24,492 nucleotides of DNA, from IMG/VR virus record IMGVR_UViG_3300046000_007882, positions 1 through 24,492 of that record, one strand, 5' to 3'. This document shows, piece by piece, positions 13,864-21,500 of the stretch. The notes under the pieces were generated by a model that was not told where the DNA came from, ran no database searches, and saw nothing but the letters and a program-made list of their open reading frames with translations. The DNA is from a virus. The position numbers were made by a program, and so were the translations under genes. The number at the start of each line of letters is the position of its first letter. Position 1 is the stretch's first letter.

Positions 13864-14525
13864 AGCGTAGGCATTTCTAAAGACTGCCATTGTCTGTACA
13901 AACGAATCGCACGAATAAGCCCAAGGACATAATCTTTGGGCTTTTTCACATATTCCTGAAGGGTTCCCGTCTCACAAGCGATAAGGATCACGATCTGTTC
14001 GACCTTCTGACCCGTGAGTTCTTGGTACATGAGAGCATAAGCAGTCGCTTGCATGAAGTATCCTTTGATGGATGACTCATACTTCTCTCTCGTAGACCCC
14101 TTAAAGTCAACCACAGACAGTTTCCCATTGTAATCGCAGATACAGTCTACTCTTCCTGCCAAGCCTATAGACTCGCTCCACAGCGACTTTTCTAGGGCAT
14201 AGACATTGGTGATCTTGTTGGCAACATGATCTCTCATGCTCATGTACAGATTGTTTATTTCTGTGTCCTCATTGAGAATTTCGGGATGGTTCTTGAGGAG
14301 GGTTTCCATCATGGAGTGAATGGTATTTCCTCGATCACAAACCCGAATCATTTCCTTGGGATTGTTTTTTCGCCAAATGTCAAAACCTGCCTTACCCTCA
14401 AATCCCGTGACCGTGGTGACTGATGGTAGGGACTTACCTGATGGAGTGGTGTAGGTTCTACCGTTCTCGTTTTGAACTACTTGAAGGTCTGCCGTTGGAA
14501 TGTCACATGGTATATAATTGTACAT
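13860..14525 (-). CDS. RecB/MGME1-like PD-(D/E)XK exonuclease
   Basis: The 221-residue protein has the RecB-type nuclease core. An N-terminal SVTTVTGFEGK segment comes first. R65-G-N-T-I-H70 lies in the family's helix near the active site. D127 is in GRVDCI, D140-x-K142 in VVDFKGS, and Q159-x3-Y163 in FMQATAYALMY. These metal-binding and catalytic positions are those of single-strand exonucleases such as MGME1 and similar phage enzymes, acting in recombination or host DNA degradation. The ATG at 14525 follows the stop of the small upstream gene by nine bases; no clear ribosome site is seen. Confidence 0.8.
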   Translation of the reverse strand: MYNYIPCDIPTADLQVVQNENGRTYTTPSGKSLPSVTTVTGFEGKAGFDIWRKNNPKEMIRVCDRGNTIHSMMETLLKNHPEILNEDTEINNLYMSMRDHVANKITNVYALEKSLWSESIGLAGRVDCICDYNGKLSVVDFKGSTREKYESSIKGYFMQATAYALMYQELTGQKVEQIVILIACETGTLQEYVKKPKDYVLGLIRAIRLYRQWQSLEMPTL

Positions 14526-14534
14526 AAATTTTTG

Positions 14535-14771
14535 TTATCGAACCTGTTCGTAAGTAGGTGGCACATATGACCGTGCAGCAGTCTCATGGAGAACTTCGTT
14601 GAAGTACGAAATTGCTTCTCCTGCCGACATACCACTATACCGTGCATCGCGTAGCATGTCAATATAAATCGGATTAGAAATAATTACTCTCCAAGGAATG
14701 TTCATACGATCCGCACACTTATGCATGAATGCTTGATCAGATTCACGAATTGGTTTTGGGTTTCTTGACAT
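14535..14771 (-). CDS. Hypothetical protein, 78 aa
   Basis: The 78-residue protein is not recognised. It is predicted mostly helical, with MSRNPKPIRESDQAFMHKCADRM at the start, the turn SGMSAGEAISYFNEVLHE, and an end VPPTYEQVR. A good ribosome site (AAAGGAGAAG) precedes the ATG, which lies inside the 3' end of the 60-aa gene in another frame (29-base overlap). It is probably co-transcribed with the exonuclease downstream. Confidence 0.7.
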   Translation of the reverse strand: MSRNPKPIRESDQAFMHKCADRMNIPWRVIISNPIYIDMLRDARYSGMSAGEAISYFNEVLHETAARSYVPPTYEQVR

Positions 14772-14925
14772 GTTTCTTCTTCTCCTTTACTTCGGTCTTC
14801 GGCTCATCAATATAAAAGAATCCTGCACGAATTAGCCTATTTACACGGGCTTTCTTGAGTTCATCATCACCCGAAAGAATTGCGGTGAGTGCATGATTGA
14901 TGTGTGGTAGTGCTTTCTTCGGCAT
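14743..14925 (-). CDS. Hypothetical protein, 60 aa, probably leaderless late mRNA
   Basis: The 60-residue protein (MPKKALPHINHALTAILSGD ...) ends in a Lys-rich tail (KEKKKHVKKPKTNS). The frame is open upstream to 15123, but that extension runs through a terminator hairpin, so the ATG at 14925 is chosen. A late promoter CCTAAATA lies exactly five bases before it and there is no Shine-Dalgarno, predicting a leaderless transcript. The function is unknown; the basic tail could contact nucleic acid. Confidence 0.6.
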   Translation of the reverse strand: MPKKALPHINHALTAILSGDDELKKARVNRLIRAGFFYIDEPKTEVKEKKKHVKKPKTNS

Positions 14926-14930
14926 ACAAC

Positions 14931-14938
14931 TATTTAGG
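14931..14938 (-). promoter_or_regulatory. Late promoter CCTAAATA, five bases before an ATG
   Basis: On the minus strand, CCTAAATA, then GTTGT (five bases), then the ATG at 14925. It lies 28 bases after a strong minus-strand terminator. Predicted +1 is the start codon. Confidence 0.65.
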
Positions 14939-14965
14939 AAACGGAATTTATTTGAGGTGATAATA

Positions 14966-14995
14966 AAAAACCCTCCCCTGCATAGCAGGGGAGGG
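14966..14995 (-). terminator. Strong rho-independent terminator (minus)
   Basis: An 11-bp GC-rich stem (CCCTCCCCTGC/GCAGGGGAGGG) with a three-base loop is followed on the minus strand by TTTTTT. It closes a short transcribed region that begins near the motif at 15103-15117. Confidence 0.9.
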
Positions 14996-15102
14996 CGGCG
15001 GCGAAATTCCTTGTCGTGGGATTTACCAAATCCCAGACGCACAATGACCAGCGTAATCACGCGAACCACTGTCTCCACGATCATTCTTGGTTTGAAGAAC
15101 GA
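14966..15102 (-). ncRNA. Candidate small RNA or short-peptide transcript
   Basis: This stretch of about 137 bases lies between the candidate promoter at 15103-15117 and the terminator at 14966-14995, and has no clear gene. It can form GGGATTT-GGT-AAATCCC and a small GCGT-GATT-ACGC hairpin before the terminator stem. A minus-strand reading frame from the ATG near 15086 (MIVETVVRVITLVIVRLGFG) runs without stop into the terminator, so a short hydrophobic peptide is an alternative. I see no good Shine-Dalgarno for it. Confidence 0.3.
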
Positions 15103-15117
15103 GGCACTATTATGTAT
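15103..15117 (-). promoter_or_regulatory. Candidate promoter motif ATACATAATAGTGCC
   Basis: Minus-strand copy of the motif at 13359-13373 (14 of 15 bases). It follows the gp32 terminator and precedes the possible small-RNA region. Confidence 0.4.
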
Positions 15118-15136
15118 ATCCACAGAAATCTACAAA

Positions 15137-15173
15137 ATAAAAAGAACCCCCGCAGATCAATACGGGGGTTCTT
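15137..15173 (-). terminator. Rho-independent terminator after gp32
   Basis: An 11-bp stem (AAGAACCCCCG/CGGGGGTTCTT on the minus strand) with a ten-base loop is followed by TTTTATTTTG. It lies about 28 bases after the gp32 stop. Confidence 0.9.
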
Positions 15174-15200
15174 CGTTCATAATAACTAAATCACATTATG

Positions 15201-16133
15201 TCAATCTTCCCCTGCAAGCCCCTTGAAGAAGGCAAGTGCGTCATCTTCGTCACCCGAATCTTCCTTCGGCTTGGCTGAACGACCTGGATTCTTTGCTTCA
15301 ACGGCAGGGAACTTCGGGGTGAACTTCTTCTGAGGCGCAGAATCTTCTTCATCAAGATCCATATTCTCTGCCTTTTGTGTCACAGAACCGTTCACAACCG
15401 ATTGGAACTTTACTCGCAATTCTGCGTGTGGCTTGAATTGCTCAGGCTTGACAAACTCAATCAAGGAATATTCCTTGCGCCACAGTTCTTCAAGTGCCTT
15501 GTCATTGCCCTCAAGCAATGGGGCTGATGCAGAAAATTCACTCTTATCGTAATTTGTGTAACCTTCCACATTGCGAATCTTCAACTTAAAGTTTGCGCCC
15601 TGCCAAAAGTCAAAAGGATTAACAGCATCCTCATCCTTGTATTGGGGGTTCATCTTGTCGTTGATCTTGTCAAAGATCTTCTTTCCGTAGCGGAATAGAA
15701 AAGTCTTGCCGTTGTTAGCGGGATTCGTTGGGTCATCGACAACAAGAATGTTGCTGATGTATGACAACTTGCGCTTGCGGTCTCGCGCAATGTTCTTGTC
15801 ATCTTCAACCCCACTATTCCACAATTCGTTGTTTGCCTCACAGACAGGGCATTTGCCGCCGATAGTCGTTGGGCAGTTCTCGATATACCAACCACCCTTA
15901 GATTGGAATCCGTGCGAGAAGATTCGAACCCAAGGAAGATCTTCATTTGGTGGTGCAGGAAGGAAGCGGATTGCTGCATATCCGTTTCCTGTCTTATCGA
16001 CCTCTGCCTTCCAAAAGCGATCATCCTTGTATGAGTTCTCACTAGCACCCTTGACGACCTTATCAAGTTCCTTGGCGATCTTTGAAACATCGGTTTTAGA
16101 ACTCTTCTTCAATCCTGAAAATGAATCTGACAT
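15201..16133 (-). CDS. 32: Single-stranded DNA-binding protein, gp32-like
   Basis: The 310-residue protein is a T4 gp32 homologue (T4: 301). The basic N-terminus (SGLKKSSKTDVSKIAKELDK) fits the region for self-cooperation. The core has the zinc set H74 (SHGF), C87 (IENC), C95 and C98 (KCPVC). Other conserved core blocks are GNGYAAIRFLP, NILVVDDP, FRYGKKIFDKIN and FWQGANFKLKIRNVEGYTNYD. The acidic C-terminal tail (EDSGDEDDALAFF) is the part that contacts other replication proteins in T4. It coats single-stranded DNA in replication, recombination and repair. The start at 16133 is set by the ribosome site AAGGAG; the frame is open further upstream but only across a promoter. It has its own sigma-70 promoter and terminator. 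Confidence 0.95.
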   Translation of the reverse strand: MSDSFSGLKKSSKTDVSKIAKELDKVVKGASENSYKDDRFWKAEVDKTGNGYAAIRFLPAPPNEDLPWVRIFSHGFQSKGGWYIENCPTTIGGKCPVCEANNELWNSGVEDDKNIARDRKRKLSYISNILVVDDPTNPANNGKTFLFRYGKKIFDKINDKMNPQYKDEDAVNPFDFWQGANFKLKIRNVEGYTNYDKSEFSASAPLLEGNDKALEELWRKEYSLIEFVKPEQFKPHAELRVKFQSVVNGSVTQKAENMDLDEEDSAPQKKFTPKFPAVEAKNPGRSAKPKEDSGDEDDALAFFKGLAGED

Positions 16134-16173
16134 AGTTGTGTTCTCCTTGAACGGTGTGTACTGCGAATGACTG

Positions 16174-16201
16174 ATTATACGAGATATTTTTGGTTTGTCA
16201 A
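16174..16201 (-). promoter_or_regulatory. Consensus sigma-70 promoter for gp32
   Basis: On the minus strand, perfect TTGACA (16196-16201), a 16-base spacer and perfect TATAAT (16174-16179). The -35 overlaps the stop codon of the gp33-like gene. It gives a leader of about 35 bases with AAGGAG before gp32. It should be used by unmodified host polymerase, so expression is early. Confidence 0.9.
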
Positions 16202-16413
16202 GAAAAAGGTAGAGATTTCTTTCTTGGACGCAGATTGACTTCCATCGCTTCTTGCTCAATGTTTTCGACAATTGGACGAGAAATATGCTTGGCAATCATG
16301 ACTACATCAATCGAATGCTCATCACACAGTTCTAAAACAGCGTCCATGTATGTCATTTTTCGGACAGAAACCATGTTTTCAATTAAGTTGGATACTTGTG
16401 TGGGGTCGAGCAT
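16198..16413 (-). CDS. 33: Late-transcription coactivator, gp33-like
   Basis: The 71-residue helical protein has the pattern of the phage late-transcription coactivator family (T4 gp33) as seen in marine T4-like phages. A helix with MTYMDAVLELCDEHSID (20-36) is followed by a second with IVENIEQEAMEVN (48-60) and a short C-terminal tail ending LPFS. In T4, gp33 bridges RNA polymerase and the gp45 sliding clamp to allow late transcription with sigma gp55. Its position next to gp32 matches T4 and its relatives. The ATG at 16413 is preferred to the GTG at 16428, which overlaps the -10 box; the ATG lies six bases after TATAAT, so the mRNA may be leaderless. The family match is from memory, not a search. 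Confidence 0.65.
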   Translation of the reverse strand: MLDPTQVSNLIENMVSVRKMTYMDAVLELCDEHSIDVVMIAKHISRPIVENIEQEAMEVNLRPRKKSLPFS

Positions 16414-16419
16414 AAGGGA

Positions 16420-16447
16420 ATTATACACTATTTAGTAGATATGTCAA
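16420..16447 (-). promoter_or_regulatory. Consensus sigma-70 promoter for gp33
   Basis: On the minus strand, perfect TTGACA (16442-16447), a 16-base spacer and perfect TATAAT (16420-16425). Only six bases (TCCCTT) separate it from the ATG at 16413, so +1 is expected at or next to the start codon. A CTAAATAG late-like core (16428-16435) lies within the spacer on the same strand. Confidence 0.9.
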
Positions 16448-16449
16448 CA

Positions 16450-16457
16450 CATAAATA
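16450..16457 (+). promoter_or_regulatory. Late promoter CATAAATA for the tail fibre genes
   Basis: CATAAATA on the plus strand, back to back with the gp33 sigma-70 promoter. Predicted +1 near 16463 gives a leader of about 32 bases with AAAGGAA before the ATG at 16495. Confidence 0.7.
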
Positions 16458-16494
16458 ACGATAGTCAAAAGAATATTTCAAAGGAACCACCCCA

Positions 16495-18105
16495 ATGGCA
16501 CTCGACACCAATGCAAATTTCGTAGTTTCAGGCGCAACACAAGAAGGCACAGTTGCCACCGATTACTCAACACTTGAGTCATCACACTTCCAAGTAACAA
16601 AGATTTCCTTTGGTGGTACGGGGGAAGAACCGATTCGCGTTACTGATTCGGTTGGGCTTCCTGTTGACATTTTGGGTTCTCCAACTGTAACTGTCTCCAC
16701 AATCTCTCCTGGGGCTGTAGTGGGTATTGCAGGGAATGTTGCTATCTTCGGCATTTCGGGTGCTACTGCTGTCGGGGTGACCGCTACCGATCTTGACATT
16801 CGATCCCTGACCGCAGGAGATCCCACACTAGGTCTTGCCGTTGGTGCTGACTTCGTGCGTGTGGTAGGCTACTCAGGCGGTTGGGCTGTAGGCGTGACCG
16901 CAACTAACTTTGGTATTCGTGCTTTGACTGCGGGGGATCCTACGACCGCAACCGCAACAGGAGCGGATGTTGTTCGTGTCGTTGGATATTCGGGTGGATG
17001 GGCAATTGGAGTGACTGCTACTGATTTGGACATTAGAAGTCTTACCTTTGGTTCTGATAGCGTTTCTGTGTTGAATACAGTTGCTGTTAGTTCCAGTGAG
17101 TTACCTTTCTCTGTTCCTCTTTCGGTGGTTACGGGGTTTCCGACAAGACTTCTTAGGTCAACCTTAGCGGGGGATAGAGTAACTTCTTTTGCCTCAATGC
17201 AATCGGATGTATCGGCAACTTCACCAAACGAAGATACTGTCCGTGTCGTTGGTCTTTCGGGAGCCTATCCTGTTGACTCTATGATGATGGGTCTTACTAA
17301 TCTTTCAGACAGAACATCTCGCAGCCCATTTCGACTCAATTCTACGGGTGCTTTGTTTGTCAACCTTGAGGCAGGAAGCATCGGAGTTACGGCAGAAATT
17401 AGTGGGGCTAGCATCGTTCTAACGGGGCTTTCTCTTGCAGATGCAACTACGGCTGCTATGACCATTCAAATCAATGGTTACACAGGAGCGGGTGCGAGAT
17501 TGATTGGCATTACTGCTACCGACCTAGACATTCGTGGTCTAAGTTTTGGAACCGATTCCGTTACCGCACATATTGTGTTCGATGCAAACACAGAAGTTGG
17601 AATCACGGGTGCTGCATGGTCAGTCTTGGATAGATTGGATGATACTATTGTTGACGCAGGACCATTCAAGAGAATAAAGACTGACGATGCAAACGCAGCA
17701 AATATCAATACCCTTTTGATAGAATCGGGTGGTATTAGAGATGATATTAACAGCCTTGAGGCGTTTGTAAGTTCTGTATGGCAATCAAACCCCGCAGCGT
17801 TGAGGGTATCTGTGATGTCTGTGGCTCAACCATCGGGTGGAACAGCAGGGCGAGTATCACCACCGATCAATTCTAGTGCTGCAATGAATTTGGGATCGGC
17901 GGTACTTCAAAGTGGAGTTCACTTCAAGTCTGATTTGATCAACACTAATACGACAATCTTCATTGGAATGAATGCGGGAGTCACCGCAGGTAGAGGATAT
18001 CCACTCTACAACGGCGATCAAATCTTCATCGAAACAGACAATACAAGTAGAATTTGGGTGTCTTCGGACACCGCAGGAACAACCCTCTATTACATTGGAA
18101 CCTAA
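16495..18105 (+). CDS. Beta-repeat tail fibre or baseplate-associated virion protein
   Basis: The 536-residue protein is rich in Gly, Thr, Val, Ser and Ala and poor in Cys, with no membrane segment; this is typical of trimeric tail fibre or surface virion proteins. It contains internal repeats: VGVTATDLDIRSLTAGDPT near residue 94, a related unit with VRVVGYSGGWAVGVTATNF near 122, then VRVVGYSGGWAIGVTATDL near 159, and a later ITATDLDIRGLSFGTDSV near 341. The C-terminal 90 residues (INSSAAMNLGSAVL ... IFIETDNTSRIWVSS) look like a compact beta-sandwich. It is the first gene of a three-gene run leading to a large tailspike. I do not recognise a specific T4 homologue. Confidence 0.7.
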   Translation: MALDTNANFVVSGATQEGTVATDYSTLESSHFQVTKISFGGTGEEPIRVTDSVGLPVDILGSPTVTVSTISPGAVVGIAGNVAIFGISGATAVGVTATDLDIRSLTAGDPTLGLAVGADFVRVVGYSGGWAVGVTATNFGIRALTAGDPTTATATGADVVRVVGYSGGWAIGVTATDLDIRSLTFGSDSVSVLNTVAVSSSELPFSVPLSVVTGFPTRLLRSTLAGDRVTSFASMQSDVSATSPNEDTVRVVGLSGAYPVDSMMMGLTNLSDRTSRSPFRLNSTGALFVNLEAGSIGVTAEISGASIVLTGLSLADATTAAMTIQINGYTGAGARLIGITATDLDIRGLSFGTDSVTAHIVFDANTEVGITGAAWSVLDRLDDTIVDAGPFKRIKTDDANAANINTLLIESGGIRDDINSLEAFVSSVWQSNPAALRVSVMSVAQPSGGTAGRVSPPINSSAAMNLGSAVLQSGVHFKSDLINTNTTIFIGMNAGVTAGRGYPLYNGDQIFIETDNTSRIWVSSDTAGTTLYYIGT

Positions 18106-18107
18106 AT

Positions 18108-18515
18108 ATGTCAAATGACTTTATCAATCGCAGAAATTTATCGAATCGTAGCAGACCATCAAGCCCCGTACTCGCTGAGTTTGAATTAATTCTTATTCCT
18201 GAGTTTGATAGTTTTTACTACCACAATCCACCTGGAACTCAAGGTGGATCAAAAACCGAGAATGTCAATGGTATTGGTCATATTGACGAAACAACCGAAA
18301 ATGTAATTGGATTGCTAAACCCGTGGAACGATGGGGCTGATATTCCTGCTGAAGGTGGTATGTTTAGTGTTCTTTTGAAGCCAAGAACACCTATTCGAAC
18401 ATTGTTAGGGTTCAATCTTTCAGCCATTCCTACTAACGCTTCCGTATTTGATGCGAAACTTCTGTTTACTATTTCAAGTCACAAGAGTTGGCTTGGAACA
18501 AACCCATTTGGATAA
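18108..18515 (+). CDS. Small DNRLRE-like tail protein
   Basis: The 135-residue protein starts two bases after the previous stop. The C-terminal part (RTLLGFNLSAIPTNASVFDAKLLFTI) resembles the strand pattern of DNRLRE-type carbohydrate-associated domains ('FDLS-IP-A-V--A-L'), but it ends soon after (SWLGTNPFG) and lacks the rest of such a domain. The N-terminus is basic and polar. It sits between a fibre protein and a tailspike and is probably a connector or attachment piece. It may be a shortened relic of a longer adhesin. No strong ribosome site is seen, so translation is probably coupled. Confidence 0.6.
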   Translation: MSNDFINRRNLSNRSRPSSPVLAEFELILIPEFDSFYYHNPPGTQGGSKTENVNGIGHIDETTENVIGLLNPWNDGADIPAEGGMFSVLLKPRTPIRTLLGFNLSAIPTNASVFDAKLLFTISSHKSWLGTNPFG

Positions 18516-18527
18516 AAGAAAGCCCCC

Positions 18528-21500
18528 ATGCGAATAACCACACCCGACTACCCTATTCCAACAGCAGACAAGGTTCTTTATGTTTCCCCTAACGGAAGTG
18601 ATATCTTCGGAGACGGAACAAGAGATAACCCATACTTTAGTATCAAGGTGGCATACGCCGCTGTTCCTACCACGAACGACAAATGGTTTATTGTGGCATT
18701 AGACGGGGTCTATTCACTCACACGAATCGAAAATGCGGGAGCAACCATAGCATGGAGTAGTACTCCAGGAACTAGTGGTAATGTGTTAACAGGGTTGGTT
18801 TTAGGTAATGATCTTTCATCTCAATCCCTTACTCGTAGTAAAAATGTATGTTTGATGTCAGAAAACCTTGGCGGGTGTAAATTAATAGGTTCGGCTGAAA
18901 TCCCCATTATTGGCGAAATTGATGGATTAGCCGTATATGACAGAGGAATGTTGTTATCTAGTAGAGGAATTGGTAAATCTTCCCTAGCAGATTATTACAT
19001 TTACACTCAAGAGTTAGAGACCGATATAGTCGTAAAAGACGATCTCAACACGATTACTTATCCTGCCATGTTAAATCGTTTAGAGGGAGATACCCCCGCA
19101 GAATTTTTTGTGGCAGGAACCAATTCATTCACGATTCCCGCAACCAAAGGAGTTCCAACTGCCCTAGACATAAACGGGATAACCTTCGGTTGTTTGAGAA
19201 CATCAACATGGACTGCAACACAAAATGCAGGTATCACTATTTTTAAAATAAACCTAGACAATAACGGTCAACACATAACCGATCTTATTACGGCTGAGAC
19301 TGTCAATTTACCTGGTATCATATGGGAAGACACAACCTTTCTATGGCATAATGGTAATAATGGAGTTCAATTTAGTAAACTTGCAAAGGTTGATTTTGTT
19401 GACGGTGTCTGTACTGCTGTTTATAGTGACATTCGTGTTGGCGACAGAATCGTCGGTCTTGCCTTGATAGGGAATAAGAAATTTATCACAAAGGTTGGAC
19501 AATATGGCACTGAGATAACTCCAACTTCTCATAAAATTTATTACAAACCAAGAGAAGCAACAGCACCAACAACAATTAGATACCCAGCAATAACAACAGC
19601 ATTCGTATCTGGGAATGTGAATAATCTAGAAGTCACGGGATTTGAGATAGGTGAGTTTGAGGATGCAGCATGGATGCCTCTAACCATAAACACCTCATCC
19701 AATAACAAATTAAAATACAACATTATTCGTGACCCAAAGACCGAGGGCGTGGCTGTGAGTAGAGGAATTAATTATGAAATTCACGGAAACCTGTTTTTGC
19801 GGTGTGGTCGTAGATGTATTACTACATCAAGTAACGCTGCAAATCTCCCCGTGACACAAAATGTCAGAATAACTAATAACACTTTGTTGTTTTGGCGAGA
19901 ACGAGCAGCAATTTACAATCAAGCAATTCGTGGTATTCATATTGAAGGAAATTTTCTCACCACTCTTTACTCACAACATGGTGATGTAATTGCCGTCTAT
20001 GAAGGCTCAACAGATTGCACAATTAAGAGAAACTTTGCCTATACTCCTGAAGATATTGGTGTTCGCATCCAAGGGTATACCAAGGGAGGTTATACACTAA
20101 GCAACAACATTTTCTACTCAGATCCTGGATTGATCATTGATAGATTCCGAGGTATTAATCAAATAACAGATGCTTTGTCATTTGATAAACAGCACGATAA
20201 AGCAACATTCCATGTAGATCACAATTACATTAGTCATTCGGGGAGTAAACCCGACATGACAACAGATGTTTGGTGGGGAATGTACAACAGAAAAATCAGA
20301 AATAATATTTTATCGGGTTCGGTCGATTCCCTTGATAAATCATCTACGGGTTTAATCGCAGGAACGAATGGTTCTTATGCTGTTATAAATGGACTTGTAG
20401 GTTCGGGTTCTGCCGTAGGCAAAAGTATGACCATGCCTACATTATATCAATCTGCATATGAAGGATTGCTACCAGCCGCATATAATGGTAGTACAAATAC
20501 CCCCTCTTCATCATGGGTTGCGGGGCGTTTTGTCCCCCCTGTAGGTGGAATCACGATGGAACAGTTTCCTTCGGGGCATTTTGCGTGGTCATATGATACA
20601 ACAACTCCAAATTGGGACGGTACGGCTTGGGACGGGGTGCCTAGAGTCTACAACAATATTTTATTGTCACGAAACAACGGCTCTGATAGAGTTACCTTGG
20701 TTGATAATAGCATTACCATCACTCCTGGTTCCGCAGGTAGCACCAATGGTATTCCACTAGCCCAAACAAATACCATATTGGCTTCGGAAATTATCTACGC
20801 TAGTTCAGTTGCAATGAAAGATCGAGTAGAGGCATTGGCGGCTGGTACTAGAGATGCTACAGGAATTAACGGATTTTACGATTTTAGATCAAATCTTGCT
20901 CTAGATCCTGAAGAATTGATTGGCCCTGATTGGATTGGCCCACCCGTAATCCCTGAAGGTGGAGATTACTTGAGTTGGTGGGTGATGTCTGCTGGTATTA
21001 TTGCTGGAGACACAACAACAAGCAATCCTGATCCTGATACCACTCCTATCGACAACCATCCGATCACAGTCGCACTTACTACATCTGATGTCATCTTTGG
21101 TGCTTTCGATTGGGATTTTAAGGACAACACAACAGCGACAAGACATGGTGCTGATTCGTTCTTTGTAACTTCGGGCATAACTCAGATTCCCAACTATCTT
21201 AATGATATCCCATTGTTCACAGATCCCAATAGAAACAATCCTGGGATTGGCCCAAGTCGCAGCAATGAACAAAATGCTGACAATGAACTCATTGGAACTC
21301 AAGGTGGAGTTTATGTCAATGGATCCAATATGGACTTCACATTGGATCCTACCGTTGGAAACAGAAACACATTGAACATAAACACCATTGCCACTAAGTT
21401 CATGCAAGAAGCAAGAGTCCTTGGTGGTGTGACCATGAACCTTATCCTTCACGGTAAGTCAGTACCTAGTGAGGCGTTCGCTGAGTACAAGTATGTTGCT

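Noticed and set aside
14926-15123. N-terminal extension of the 60-aa gene to an ATG at 15123
   Set aside because: The extension reads through a strong terminator hairpin and its T-run, and a late promoter lies right before the ATG at 14925.
18101-18110. CCTAAATATG as a late promoter for the 135-aa gene
   Set aside because: The core overlaps the ATG itself, so transcription would start inside the gene; the gene is more simply co-transcribed from 16450.
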